NCBI GenBank assembly: GCA_000830255.1
Contig: JQIT01000003.1
Location: forward strand, 243,661-307,660
Direction: 5' to 3'
Length of the DNA stretch: 64,000 bases
DNA from: Sulfuricurvum sp. PC08-66
GTDB taxonomy: Bacteria > Campylobacterota > Campylobacteria > Campylobacterales > Sulfurimonadaceae
The notes beneath the pieces are model-generated. The model saw nothing but the letters and a program-made list of their open reading frames with translations, was not told the origin of the DNA and did not search any database. The position numbers and the translations under genes were made by a program. Below are positions 51,361 to 60,847 of this stretch, piece by piece. Numbering within the stretch: position 1 is the stretch's first letter; every line of letters starts with the position of its first letter.

Positions 51361-53400
51361 ATGAAAACAGCACTACTCTTTGGAATCCATATGCATCAAC
51401 CCGTCGATAACTTCGATTGGGTTATCGACCACGCTGTGAAAGTGTGTTACGCCCCCTTTTTTGAGGTGGCTAGTCGCTATCCTAGCTTCAAATTTGCCGT
51501 GCATTGTAGCGGTTGGCTACTAGAGCAAATCGCCGCCAAACACCCTGCACTACACTCGACGATGATGCAGATGGCACGTCAAGGAACCATAGAGTTTTTC
51601 ACCGCTGGCTACTATGAACCCATCCTCTCAACTATCCCAAGTGTCGATAGGGTGGCGCAAATCACCAAACTCTCGCACGCCTTGACTGCCCAAAGTGGTC
51701 AAACCCCCCAAGGCATGTGGCTAACCGAGCGCGTATGGGAGAGCAGTGTCATCCCCGATGCCGCACAAGCTGGGGTGCGCTACAGCGTCATCGATGATTA
51801 CCATTTTATGTGTGCAGGGTTTGAGCCTAGCACACTTGATGGCTACTACCTCACCGAAGAGGGGGGTGTCGATATGGGACTCTTCCCCATTAGCAAAAGT
51901 TTGCGCTACGCCTTGCCCTTTTTGAAAGTCTCTACTGCGATAGAGCGTATCAAGGCGTACCACCGCCTAGAAGATTCAGCGGCGATTATTTTCGACGATG
52001 CAGAGAAGTTTGGAATGTGGCCTGGAACGCACGAATGGGTCTACGCCAAGGGGTGGTTGGAGGCCTTTATCCAAGGCGTTTTGGCAGATGAGGCCATTAC
52101 GCCGATGCACTTTGGGGAGTATTACAAAGCGCACAAACCGCGTGGTGTGGCTTATTTGCCCAACGTCTCCTACTATGAGATGGGACAATGGAGCCTCAAT
52201 GCTGAGGATGCCCTACGTCTGGAAGGGCTCAAAAATGCGATGCCGCACGAGGAGTTTGAGCGCGTTGGGGTGAAATTCCTCAAGGGGGGAGTTTGGAAAA
52301 ATTTCCTCGTCAAATACAGCGAATCCAACCGCATCCACAAACGTATGCTAGAACTTTCGCATGCACGTTTGGGTGTGAACAAGCCTGCCTTCGATGAGGC
52401 ACTTTACAAGCTCCAAACCAACGATGCATTGTGGCATGGGGTCTTTGGGGGATTGTATCTGCCCAATCTTCGCGACAACGCCTATGCCTTCCTCATCGAG
52501 GCAGAGACGATTCGCTATGGCAAAACGACCGCTATCCTAGAGGACTCCAATGAGCGCGACGGCTACGCCAAAATCAAAGCAGTCACCCAAAATTTCATCC
52601 TGCGTTGGGAGAGTGCGCTTGGAGGACAACTCGTAGAATTGGACGACAAAAAGCATCGATTCAACTACCAAAACACCCTCACGCGCCGCAAAGAGGCGTA
52701 CCATCACTATCTCTTCGATGCCCCAAAAGCACATGAAGAGAGCGTACAAAAAGAGGAGGGTATCGATACGATTCACAACGCCGCCGCAGCCATCGACCCT
52801 GCATTACGTGCGATGTTGCACTACGATTGGCACCTCAAACACGCCTTTATCGACCATATCGTCGATGAGAGTTTGACGGCGCTTTCGTTGTACGAAGCCT
52901 CCTACCGTGAATGGGGCGATTTTGCCAATCAACCTTTCGAAGCCTCCTACGATGCTACCTCGATACGCTTCGTGCGCGATGGCGGTATCTACGATGAGGT
53001 GCGTCACCCTACACGTCTGCAAAAGCAATTTTTCCCCTTTGCCAATGGTGTAGATTTTGCCATTGCATTGCGCAGTGAAGCACCCAAAGCGCTTTCGTAT
53101 GCTATCGAGCACAATTTGCATTTCAGTGACTACACCAAACTTACCCTCAATGATCTTGCCTACAGCGGCAAAATGGCGTTTGAGTCTATGCGAGAGCTGG
53201 TCATCGTCGATGGGCATTTGGGACGACGTATTACACTTAGCTGTGATAGAGATTTTAGACTTTTGGTGGTGCCCTTGGATACCCTCTCGCAAAGCGAGCA
53301 GGGGTTCGATGTGACGATACAGGGCATTACGATTGTGATGGTTTTTGCGTGGGAGGGTGATTTGGCACTCGAAGGGCGATTGGAGATAGTCGATGTCTGA
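51361..53400 (+). CDS. GH57 alpha-amylase/4-alpha-glucanotransferase with DUF1925/DUF1926 domains
   Basis: The 679-residue protein begins LLFGIHMHQPVDN and has the catalytic Glu at residue 123 (MWLTERVWE), the position known from the Thermococcus litoralis glucanotransferase, and the Asp at about 211 in FDDAEKFGMWPGTHEWVY. A middle domain (about 310-400) and a C-terminal beta-sandwich (about 410-679) correspond to DUF1925 and DUF1926. It lacks a signal peptide. It would cut or rearrange glycogen chains. Its stop overlaps the galT-like start by 8 nt. Confidence 0.88.
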   Translation: MKTALLFGIHMHQPVDNFDWVIDHAVKVCYAPFFEVASRYPSFKFAVHCSGWLLEQIAAKHPALHSTMMQMARQGTIEFFTAGYYEPILSTIPSVDRVAQITKLSHALTAQSGQTPQGMWLTERVWESSVIPDAAQAGVRYSVIDDYHFMCAGFEPSTLDGYYLTEEGGVDMGLFPISKSLRYALPFLKVSTAIERIKAYHRLEDSAAIIFDDAEKFGMWPGTHEWVYAKGWLEAFIQGVLADEAITPMHFGEYYKAHKPRGVAYLPNVSYYEMGQWSLNAEDALRLEGLKNAMPHEEFERVGVKFLKGGVWKNFLVKYSESNRIHKRMLELSHARLGVNKPAFDEALYKLQTNDALWHGVFGGLYLPNLRDNAYAFLIEAETIRYGKTTAILEDSNERDGYAKIKAVTQNFILRWESALGGQLVELDDKKHRFNYQNTLTRRKEAYHHYLFDAPKAHEESVQKEEGIDTIHNAAAAIDPALRAMLHYDWHLKHAFIDHIVDESLTALSLYEASYREWGDFANQPFEASYDATSIRFVRDGGIYDEVRHPTRLQKQFFPFANGVDFAIALRSEAPKALSYAIEHNLHFSDYTKLTLNDLAYSGKMAFESMRELVIVDGHLGRRITLSCDRDFRLLVVPLDTLSQSEQGFDVTIQGITIVMVFAWEGDLALEGRLEIVDV

Positions 53401-54427
53401 GATTCGCTACGACCGTCTGCACGATACGCATGTCATCATCGCCCCTGAGCGCCTTCATCGACCCGATTGCGGTATCGATATGGGTGACAGAGAGGGCTTG
53501 GGAGGCAAAAAGTGCCCCTTTTGCGAAGGCAACGAGGCGTTGACCCCGCGCGAAATTTTTGCCCTACGCAAAGAGGGTAGCTACCCCAATGAAAAAGGGT
53601 GGCGCACACGTGTCGTGCCCAACCTCTACCGTGCTTTGCAAATTGAGACCCCACACCGTCACCACTATGGCGCTTTTGAGCATTGGGAGGGGTTTGGGGC
53701 GCATGAGATCATTATCGATACGCCTCGTCATGTCACCTCGATGACACAATTAACGACACAGGAACTTGTAGCGTGGCTAGAGACGATGCGCGCCCGTGTG
53801 GCAGATTTGCGTCACGATAGACGTATTGCCTATATCGCGCTTTTCAAAAACGAGGGCATTCACGCAGGCGCAACCCAAATGCATCTGCATACACAGCTTA
53901 TTGGATTGCCCTTCGTACCGCCGCACGACAGACATCGATTCGCGCGCTACATCGAGCACCATCGTGTCACGGGCGAGGCGCTTTTGGACACTATCGTCGC
54001 CAATGAGCTAGAGGAGCAAAAGCGTATCATCGCAAGCAATGAGAATTTTTTGCTTTTTTGCCCCTATGCTAGCGCCTATCCCTTCGAGGTGATGATAGCC
54101 GCACGACGCAATGTAGGACAAATCGACACTCTCTCCCAAGGCGCGATGGAGCAGATTGCTTCGCTTTTGGCGTTGGCGTTGGAGCGCCTACGTGGGGAGT
54201 TGGGCATTTTTGATTTCAATCTCTCTATTACCACGCCACCTCTACAGCCCAACAACACCGAAATAGCGATGCTCTCGCCCGATGAGGTATGCCGTTTTGC
54301 GTTGCGTATCATGCCGCGCCTCTATCGACACGGAGGGTTTGAGGCGGCTACGGGCATCATCATCAACCCCGTCGCACCAGAGCTTGCCGCCAAAATTTTG
54401 GCAAACACCGAGAGAGCCGATGGCTAA
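53393..54427 (+). CDS. galT: GalT-like nucleotidyltransferase (hexose-1-phosphate uridylyl/adenylyltransferase)
   Basis: The 344 residues show the GalT fold: N-terminal RYDRLHDTHVIIAPER, zinc-type CPFCEGNE, FGAHEIIIDTPRH, and the histidine triad-like GATQMHLHTQLIG whose His is the nucleotidylated residue. Classical enzymes have HPHGQ; HLHTQ is a variant seen in the broader group that includes ADP-glucose phosphorylases. With no galactose genes nearby, a role in converting NDP-glucose and glucose-1-phosphate for glycogen turnover is more likely than galactose use. Overlaps both neighbours by 8 nt. Confidence 0.8.
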   Translation: MSEIRYDRLHDTHVIIAPERLHRPDCGIDMGDREGLGGKKCPFCEGNEALTPREIFALRKEGSYPNEKGWRTRVVPNLYRALQIETPHRHHYGAFEHWEGFGAHEIIIDTPRHVTSMTQLTTQELVAWLETMRARVADLRHDRRIAYIALFKNEGIHAGATQMHLHTQLIGLPFVPPHDRHRFARYIEHHRVTGEALLDTIVANELEEQKRIIASNENFLLFCPYASAYPFEVMIAARRNVGQIDTLSQGAMEQIASLLALALERLRGELGIFDFNLSITTPPLQPNNTEIAMLSPDEVCRFALRIMPRLYRHGGFEAATGIIINPVAPELAAKILANTERADG

Positions 54428-55817
54428 ACGACGTCTCCTTTTTGCGGCAAGTGAAGTCTTCCCTTTTGCCAAGACGGGCGGTCTTGCGGATGTCGCTATG
54501 GGACTGCCCAAGGCGTTGCAGGCACATTTTGAGGTGACCATCGTCCTGCCACTTTACGCCTCTGTCGATAGGGCGCATTGGCATATCCAAGAGGGTGAGA
54601 GTTTGCATCTACGTATGAATGGATTGGAGCGCTCCTTCACATGGCACAGCACCATCTACGAGGGTATCGAGGTGCTTTTTGTCCACGAAGCCGCTTTGTG
54701 CGACCGACCCCATTTGTATGGCGAACCCAGCCACGATTATGAGGATAATGCGGTGCGTTTTGGGCTTTTTGACCATGCCATCGTGGCACGTTTGGAGCAG
54801 GGCGGTTTTGACGTGGTGGTGTGTAGCGATTGGCAGACGGGCTTGGTGCCACTGCTGTTGCAAGAGCGCGCCTCCTCGATACCATCGCTTTTTATGGTGC
54901 ACAATCTTGCCTATCAAGGCAATTTCCCCCTCTCTCAAGCGCACGATGTGGGTATTGGTGCAGGTTATCTCAATGCCGATGGGATAGAGTTTTGGGGGCG
55001 TATGAGCTACCTCAAAGCGGGTATTTTGACCGCGACGCATGTCGTCACCGTGAGCCAGCGCTACGCCCAAGAGATTTTGACGCCTCACTTTGGGGCAGGG
55101 CTAGAGGGGTTTTTGGCGCACCATGCGCACAAAATCGAAGGTATCCAAAACGGCATCGATACAGTAGAGTATCCACGCCAAAGCGACAAAAAGAGTGCCA
55201 AAATCGAGTGGATGGCGCGTCTAGGGTGCAAAAATCCTCAACTGCCATTGGTCGTTTTTATCGCGCGCTTTGCCCACCAAAAGGGGCTGGATATGCTTAT
55301 AGAGGCACTGCCACGGATGCTTCAAACGCCTTGCGCGATTGCCATATTGGGCGAGGGCGATATGCGCTACGCCCAAGCATTAGAAGCGTTGGCACCTCAA
55401 TTTCCTACCCTTTTTGTCCAAGTAGGCTTCAACGAAAAGCTCTCACGAGCGCTCTATAGCGTCGCCGATTTTTTGCTCATGCCGTCGCTTTTTGAGCCGT
55501 GCGGACTCAATCAGCTCATCGCGATGCATCACGGCGCACTGCCTATCGTGCATGGTGTGGGAGGGCTTATCGACAGCGTCCAAGAGGTGACACACTTCGA
55601 TGCGACACTGCCTAAAGGGGTCGGCGTAGTGTTCGATACACCCACGGCTGATGCCCTTGTGGCGGCACATGAGAGAGCCATGACTCTTTACAATGACCGT
55701 GTCTTTTATGAGCGCCTATCGATGCACAATCTCTCACTCGACTTTTCGTGGAAGCAAAGCGCCAAACGCTACCAAAAGCTCCTCGATAGGCTTATAAAGG
55801 AGGCGCACCGTGGCTAA
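54420..55817 (+). CDS. glgA: glycogen synthase (GT5), first copy
   Basis: GlgA adds glucose from NDP-glucose to the non-reducing end of alpha-1,4-glucan. Start at ATG 54420, 8 nt inside galT; upstream extension overlaps galT and is not needed. The 465-residue protein has the GT5 substrate motif FAKTGGLADVAMGLPKAL, VVCSDWQTGLVPLLL, and the C-terminal GT-B region with FIARFAHQKGLDMLIEAL and the EPCGLNQLIAMHHGALPIV signature. It shares the operon with a second GlgA, from which it is clearly diverged. Confidence 0.9.
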   Translation: MAKRRLLFAASEVFPFAKTGGLADVAMGLPKALQAHFEVTIVLPLYASVDRAHWHIQEGESLHLRMNGLERSFTWHSTIYEGIEVLFVHEAALCDRPHLYGEPSHDYEDNAVRFGLFDHAIVARLEQGGFDVVVCSDWQTGLVPLLLQERASSIPSLFMVHNLAYQGNFPLSQAHDVGIGAGYLNADGIEFWGRMSYLKAGILTATHVVTVSQRYAQEILTPHFGAGLEGFLAHHAHKIEGIQNGIDTVEYPRQSDKKSAKIEWMARLGCKNPQLPLVVFIARFAHQKGLDMLIEALPRMLQTPCAIAILGEGDMRYAQALEALAPQFPTLFVQVGFNEKLSRALYSVADFLLMPSLFEPCGLNQLIAMHHGALPIVHGVGGLIDSVQEVTHFDATLPKGVGVVFDTPTADALVAAHERAMTLYNDRVFYERLSMHNLSLDFSWKQSAKRYQKLLDRLIKEAHRG

Positions 55818-56649
55818 TATTTTGACGATGGATGTGGGCGGTACCCATATTCGTGCGCTCGTAGAGGGGGATGATGGGCGGCATGAGCACCGTTTTTCGA
55901 CACATTTGACCCCACTGCTTCGTGCTATCGATGCACTGTTGACGCAACACAAAACTATCAATCGTATCGCTATAGCCTATGCTGGGCAAATTCACAATGG
56001 CGTCATCGTGAGCGCCCCCAATATTGCTGTGGATGAGCCTCATATCCAAGAGGCGGTTGAGAAGCGCTACAAAATACCGTTGCACATCGACAATGACCTC
56101 AAATGCGCTCTTTTGGCGCAAGCCGCCTACCATCGCAACCCCCACATCGGTGTGATGATGGTGGGTACGGGGTTAGGTGGCGCGCTCATGGATGCCAATC
56201 ATGTCGTGCGTGGCGTCGAAAATATCGCCTTTGAGTTGGGGCATATTCCCTATCTCACCTCACCTTTGGTGTGTGGGTGTGGGCGTAGTAATTGCGTAGA
56301 GTTGTACGCCTCTGGCTCAGGTCTAGCCAAATGGCAGTCCTACGAAAAGCGCGACGATGCTATTGATTTGGCGGCGTGGAGAGAGGCTAATGACCCACGC
56401 TATGTGCGCTTCGAAGAGGCACTGTTGCATGCGGCAGGGACACTGGTGACCTTGGGTAATCCCAAGCTTTTGGTCGTAGGGGGCGGTATTATCGATGCCA
56501 ACGGTTTCTTGGTCGATGTGCTTCATGACAAGCTCAAAAACTACGCCCTGCACCCCGCACGTAAAAATCTACAAATTGTACGAGACCGTCTCGAAGATGC
56601 CCCGCTCAAAGGGGCGAAATTACTCATGGGAGGAGTTGCTGATGTTTAA
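55810..56649 (+). CDS. ROK family sugar kinase, probable glucokinase
   Basis: The 279-residue protein has the phosphate-1 loop MDVGGTHIRALVEGD, catalytic Asp in HIDNDLKCALLAQ, GTGLGGALMDA, and the ROK zinc motif GHIPYLTSPLVCGCGRSNC followed by VE. ROK kinases phosphorylate glucose, fructose, mannose or amino sugars; glucose is likely here since the GH57 enzymes would release it. Translation starts at GTG after AAAGGAGG, 8 nt inside glgA. It lies between the two glycogen synthase genes. Confidence 0.82.
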   Translation: MANILTMDVGGTHIRALVEGDDGRHEHRFSTHLTPLLRAIDALLTQHKTINRIAIAYAGQIHNGVIVSAPNIAVDEPHIQEAVEKRYKIPLHIDNDLKCALLAQAAYHRNPHIGVMMVGTGLGGALMDANHVVRGVENIAFELGHIPYLTSPLVCGCGRSNCVELYASGSGLAKWQSYEKRDDAIDLAAWREANDPRYVRFEEALLHAAGTLVTLGNPKLLVVGGGIIDANGFLVDVLHDKLKNYALHPARKNLQIVRDRLEDAPLKGAKLLMGGVADV

Positions 56650-58108
56650 TATTTTGTTCGCCGCTGCGGAGGTCGAGCCCTACGCCAAGACGGGAGGGCT
56701 AGCCGATGTCGCAGGGGCACTGCCCAAGGCACTCAAAGCCCTAGGACACGATGTGCGCGTGGTGATGCCACGCTATTGGGGCGTCGATAGAGAGCGCTAC
56801 AAACTCACCCTCATGGAGGGCGCGCTAGGTGTCGAGATGGGCATCATGGGGACACAATGGGCGGGGGTCTATGAGGGTCGCATGGGTGAAGTGCCTGTCT
56901 ATTTTATCGAGCACGAGGGGTATTTCGGGCGCAAGGGATTGTACGATGAGGGGGGATTTTCTTACATCGATAACGACAATCGCTTTATCTTTTTTGCCAA
57001 GGCGGTGATGCAGTTGGCAAAAAAATTGCGCTTCCATCCGCACGTCGTACACGCTAATGATTGGCACACCGCGACGTTGCCGATACTCCTTAATACCACC
57101 TATGCATTTGATAGCGATTTCGCCCATGCAGGCGCGATGCTCACCATCCACAACATGCAACACCAAGGCAAATTTTACGAAGGGGCGATGAACGTGCTAG
57201 ACGTGGGGTGGAGCCACTTCAACGCCGATGAGCTAGAGGAGTTTGGCGGTATCAATTGGCTCAAAGGCGGCATCGTCCACGCCGATGTCATCACCACGGT
57301 CAGCCCCAAATATGCGCGCGAAATTCAGACAAGCGAGTATGGTTGGGGACTAGAGGGGTTGCTACAGCGCTACAGCTACAAACTCCACGGTATTCTCAAT
57401 GGTGTCGACTATACGCAATGGAATCCTGCGGTTGATAAGCATATCGCAACGCCTTATGACATCGATACCTTAGAGGCAAAAGCCGCCTCCAAAAAGGCGC
57501 TTCAAGAGGAGTTCGGTCTAAGCGTGCGCGCCGATGTGCCACTCATTGGGATGGTGGGTCGATTGGCGCACCAAAAGGGCATCGAGCTATTGGCGCAAAG
57601 TCTACATGGATTGCTTCATATGGAGGTGCAAATCGTCGTGCTTGGTGCAGGCGAGACGTGGGCAGAGCACTTTTTGAGCGATGTGGCGGCGCGTTTTGGG
57701 GATAAATTTCGCTGTTATATTGGGTATCGAGATGACCTTGCGCACCGTATCGAGGCGGGGAGCGATATGTTCTTGATGCCTTCGCTTTTTGAGCCGTGCG
57801 GACTCAATCAAATCTACTCTCTACGCTACGGTACACTCCCTATCGTGCGCGCTACGGGCGGACTAGACGATACCGTGGAGAACTACAACCCAGCTACGGG
57901 AGAGGGGAACGGGTTCAAGTTTTGGGATGCTTCGTGGCAAGCCCTCACAGGTACGGTGGCGTGGGCTATCGATACCTATGTGAACCACCCTGACCACTTC
58001 ACGGCTATGCAAAAGCGCGCAATGGCGGCACGCTTCGATTGGCACAAGGCGGCACTAGAGTACACCGCGCTTTATGAGCGTATCGTCGCACATCGACACC
58101 ACACCTAA
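56642..58108 (+). CDS. glgA: glycogen synthase (GT5), second copy
   Basis: Start at ATG 56642 after GGGAGGAG, 8 nt inside the ROK gene; the longer frame only runs into ROK. The 488 residues show AAAEVEPYAKTGGLADVAGA, VVHANDWHTATLPILL, MVGRLAHQKGIELLAQSL and EPCGLNQIYSLRYGTLPIVR. It is closer to the standard GlgA form than the first copy. Two diverged synthases in one operon suggest different primers, donors or roles (elongation versus initiation). Confidence 0.92.
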   Translation: MFNILFAAAEVEPYAKTGGLADVAGALPKALKALGHDVRVVMPRYWGVDRERYKLTLMEGALGVEMGIMGTQWAGVYEGRMGEVPVYFIEHEGYFGRKGLYDEGGFSYIDNDNRFIFFAKAVMQLAKKLRFHPHVVHANDWHTATLPILLNTTYAFDSDFAHAGAMLTIHNMQHQGKFYEGAMNVLDVGWSHFNADELEEFGGINWLKGGIVHADVITTVSPKYAREIQTSEYGWGLEGLLQRYSYKLHGILNGVDYTQWNPAVDKHIATPYDIDTLEAKAASKKALQEEFGLSVRADVPLIGMVGRLAHQKGIELLAQSLHGLLHMEVQIVVLGAGETWAEHFLSDVAARFGDKFRCYIGYRDDLAHRIEAGSDMFLMPSLFEPCGLNQIYSLRYGTLPIVRATGGLDDTVENYNPATGEGNGFKFWDASWQALTGTVAWAIDTYVNHPDHFTAMQKRAMAARFDWHKAALEYTALYERIVAHRHHT

Positions 58109-58120
58109 AAAGGAGTCACC

Positions 58121-60043
58121 ATGCACTACCCTATCTACTACGACGTGACACGTTTGGGCGAGATGGATATCTATCTCTTCGCCCAAGGCACGCACACCAA
58201 GCTCTACGAAAAACTAGGCTCTCACGCGATGACGCGCCAAGGGGAGGCGGGATTTTATTTCGCGGTGTGGGCGCCCAATGCGCGCTATGTAAGTGTACGC
58301 GGTGATTTCAATGATTATGACCCCGCTACTCATCCCCTCAAACGCCGTGAGGATGCCTCGGGTATTTGGGAGGGCTTCATCGCCCATCTGCCCCAAGGAC
58401 TCACCTACAAATACCGTATCGAGTCGCAGTTTCACGACATCGTACATGACAAGACTGACCCTTTTGGAAATTTCAGCGAAAAGCCCTCTGCTTCAGCGTC
58501 ACGTCTGTGGTCCATCGAGGGGTATGCGTGGAGTGACAGCGCATGGATGGCTAAGCGCGCCAAGCACAACGCCCATACTGCGCCCATCAGCGTCTACGAG
58601 ATGCATGTAGGCTCATGGCGACGCAAGGTCGAGGAGGATAATCGCTACTTGACCTATCGAGAGCTTGCCCAAGAGCTGGTGCCCTATCTGGTCGAGATGG
58701 GGTATACGCATGTGGAGTTTATGCCGCTCACAGAGTTTCCTTTTCGAGGGTCGTGGGGGTATCAAGCGGTGGGCTATTTTGCCCCTACGGCACGCTTCGG
58801 TGAACCGCAAGATTTGATGTATCTCATCGATACCCTTCACCAAAACGGTATCGGCGTGATATTGGACTGGGTGCCTTCGCACTTCACCGTCGATATGCAC
58901 GGGTTGGTCAATTTTGACGGTACGGCACTCTATGAGCATGCCGATCCGCGTCAAGGGTTTCACCCTGAGTGGGGCAGTGCGGTCTTCAACTATGGACGCA
59001 ACGAAGTACGCGCCTTTTTGATCAGCTCCGCGATGTTTTGGCTCGAAAAATACCACATCGATGGTATTCGTGTCGATGCCGTAGCGTCAATGCTCTACCT
59101 CAACTACGCTAGAACAGAGGGTGAATGGGTACCCAACGCCCACGGAAGCAACGAAAACCTCGAAGCGGTCGCCTTTCTCAAACAGCTCAATACCACGCTC
59201 TATGGTGCTTACAACGATATTTTGATGATTGCCGAGGAGTCTACGGCGTGGCCGATGGTGACGGGGCGCGTCGATGCAGGGGGCTTGGGCTTTGGTCAGA
59301 AATGGAACATGGGGTGGATGCACGATACACTCAAATATATGAGCCGCGACCCCATCCATCGACAGCATCACCACCACCAGCTCACTTTTAGTATGTGGTA
59401 TGGGTTTGATGAGCAGTTTATGTTGCCTTTGAGTCACGATGAGGTGGTCCATATGAAAGGCTCTCTCATTCGCAAAATGCCTGGGGATACCAACCAAAAA
59501 TTCGCCCATCTACGCGCGCTTTTTGCCTATATGATGGCGCACCCAGGCAAAAAATTGCTCTTTATGGGGGGCGAATTTGGGCAGTATGCAGAGTGGAATT
59601 TCGACGCGAGTTTGGATTGGCACCTCTTGGGCGAAGCGCGTCACGAGGGGCTTCGACAGATGTTATCGAAGCTCAATCATCTCTACCGCAAAGAGCGCGC
59701 ACTGCATTGGTTTGACCACAAGCGCGAAGGGTTTGAGTGGATAGATGATTTGGATTATCGCGGTAACACCATCGCCTTTTTGCGCAAAAGCGACGTGCCT
59801 GAAGAGTCCATCGTCGTGGTGTGCAATTTCGCCGATGTGACACGCAGTGGCTATCGCATGGGCGTGCCGTGGGAGGGCGAATATGTCGAGATATTCAACT
59901 CCCAATACGCCCAATTCCAAGGGTGGGACATCACCAATCCACACCCGATTGCCACCACCCGTGAGGTCACCTTCGCACGTCCCTATACCCTCACGCTCAC
60001 GCTACCACCGTTGGGCGTGGTCTATTTGAAACGTAAACTCTAA
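58121..60043 (+). CDS. glgB: 1,4-alpha-glucan branching enzyme
   Basis: GlgB makes the alpha-1,6 branch points of glycogen. The 640 residues include a CBM48 domain (about 40-130; FYFAVWAPNARYVSVRGDFN) and a GH13 barrel with DWVPSHFTVD, nucleophile Asp in GIRVDAVASM, acid/base Glu in MIAEESTAW and the transition-state region PLSHDEVVHMKGS, then a C-terminal beta-domain. Length fits the short GlgB type with one N-terminal module. It starts 12 nt after glgA with AAAAAGGAG. Confidence 0.96.
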   Translation: MHYPIYYDVTRLGEMDIYLFAQGTHTKLYEKLGSHAMTRQGEAGFYFAVWAPNARYVSVRGDFNDYDPATHPLKRREDASGIWEGFIAHLPQGLTYKYRIESQFHDIVHDKTDPFGNFSEKPSASASRLWSIEGYAWSDSAWMAKRAKHNAHTAPISVYEMHVGSWRRKVEEDNRYLTYRELAQELVPYLVEMGYTHVEFMPLTEFPFRGSWGYQAVGYFAPTARFGEPQDLMYLIDTLHQNGIGVILDWVPSHFTVDMHGLVNFDGTALYEHADPRQGFHPEWGSAVFNYGRNEVRAFLISSAMFWLEKYHIDGIRVDAVASMLYLNYARTEGEWVPNAHGSNENLEAVAFLKQLNTTLYGAYNDILMIAEESTAWPMVTGRVDAGGLGFGQKWNMGWMHDTLKYMSRDPIHRQHHHHQLTFSMWYGFDEQFMLPLSHDEVVHMKGSLIRKMPGDTNQKFAHLRALFAYMMAHPGKKLLFMGGEFGQYAEWNFDASLDWHLLGEARHEGLRQMLSKLNHLYRKERALHWFDHKREGFEWIDDLDYRGNTIAFLRKSDVPEESIVVVCNFADVTRSGYRMGVPWEGEYVEIFNSQYAQFQGWDITNPHPIATTREVTFARPYTLTLTLPPLGVVYLKRKL

Positions 60044-60054
60044 AGGCACGTAGC

Positions 60055-60834
60055 ATGGAGCCTCTGCACATAATACACCCCCTCTTTGAGGCGCACATCT
60101 TGCCCCAAGGAGCGCAAATCATCGCCTTTACACCGCGTGGTGGCGCGCCCTTTTTGTGGTCTGCATCGCTAGAGACCTTTGTCGCGGGCAAACCTTTTCG
60201 TGGAGGTATCCCCATCTGCTGGCCGTGGTTCGGGCGAGTGCGTATGCCTGCACACGGTTTTGCTAGGACGATGGTGTGGACGCTTGTGGAGCGTATCGAG
60301 ACACCTTTGGAGGTGAGACTCGTGTGGCAATTGAGCGATGACGAGACGACGCGCGCGGTGTGGGATTATCCCTTTACCTTGCGTCTGGAGATGGTGCTTT
60401 CGCAACGCCTAGCACTGACGCTCTATGTCGATACGTTGGTCGCTACGACCGCGGCACTGCACACCTATGTGGCGGTGGAGGATGTGCGAAGTGCCACGAT
60501 TACAGGATTAGGCAGTGACTATTACGATGCCCTCCAAGGCAATACATTTTGCAGTGACGCGCCCACTACGCTGGTCATCGAGGGCGAAATCGACAGAATC
60601 TACCCGCATGCACACAGCACCACGCAACTCCAAACCCCTCAACGCACCCTGCACATCGCGCACCAAGAGGCAAGTGACGTAGTGGTGTGGAACCCGTGGA
60701 AAAAGCTCGACGACATGAAGCAAGGCGAGCAGATGCACATGCTCTGTATCGAGAGCGCCCGTATCCTCACACCCCTGCAAAACACAGATTCGCTGGGGGT
60801 GGTGATGGAGTGTGAAACGCGCAATGAGCCATAA
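60055..60834 (+). CDS. D-hexose-6-phosphate mutarotase (YeaD-like)
   Basis: The 259-residue aldose-1-epimerase family protein has family segments RGGIPICWPWFGR, HGFARTMVW and VVWNPWKKLDDM. YeaD-type enzymes interconvert alpha and beta anomers of glucose-6-phosphate, linking kinase products to glycogen metabolism. It starts 11 nt after glgB and is the last recognisable glycogen gene; base composition drops sharply to AT-rich right after it. Confidence 0.9.
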   Translation: MEPLHIIHPLFEAHILPQGAQIIAFTPRGGAPFLWSASLETFVAGKPFRGGIPICWPWFGRVRMPAHGFARTMVWTLVERIETPLEVRLVWQLSDDETTRAVWDYPFTLRLEMVLSQRLALTLYVDTLVATTAALHTYVAVEDVRSATITGLGSDYYDALQGNTFCSDAPTTLVIEGEIDRIYPHAHSTTQLQTPQRTLHIAHQEASDVVVWNPWKKLDDMKQGEQMHMLCIESARILTPLQNTDSLGVVMECETRNEP

Positions 60835-60847
60835 AGGCAAGATGGAA

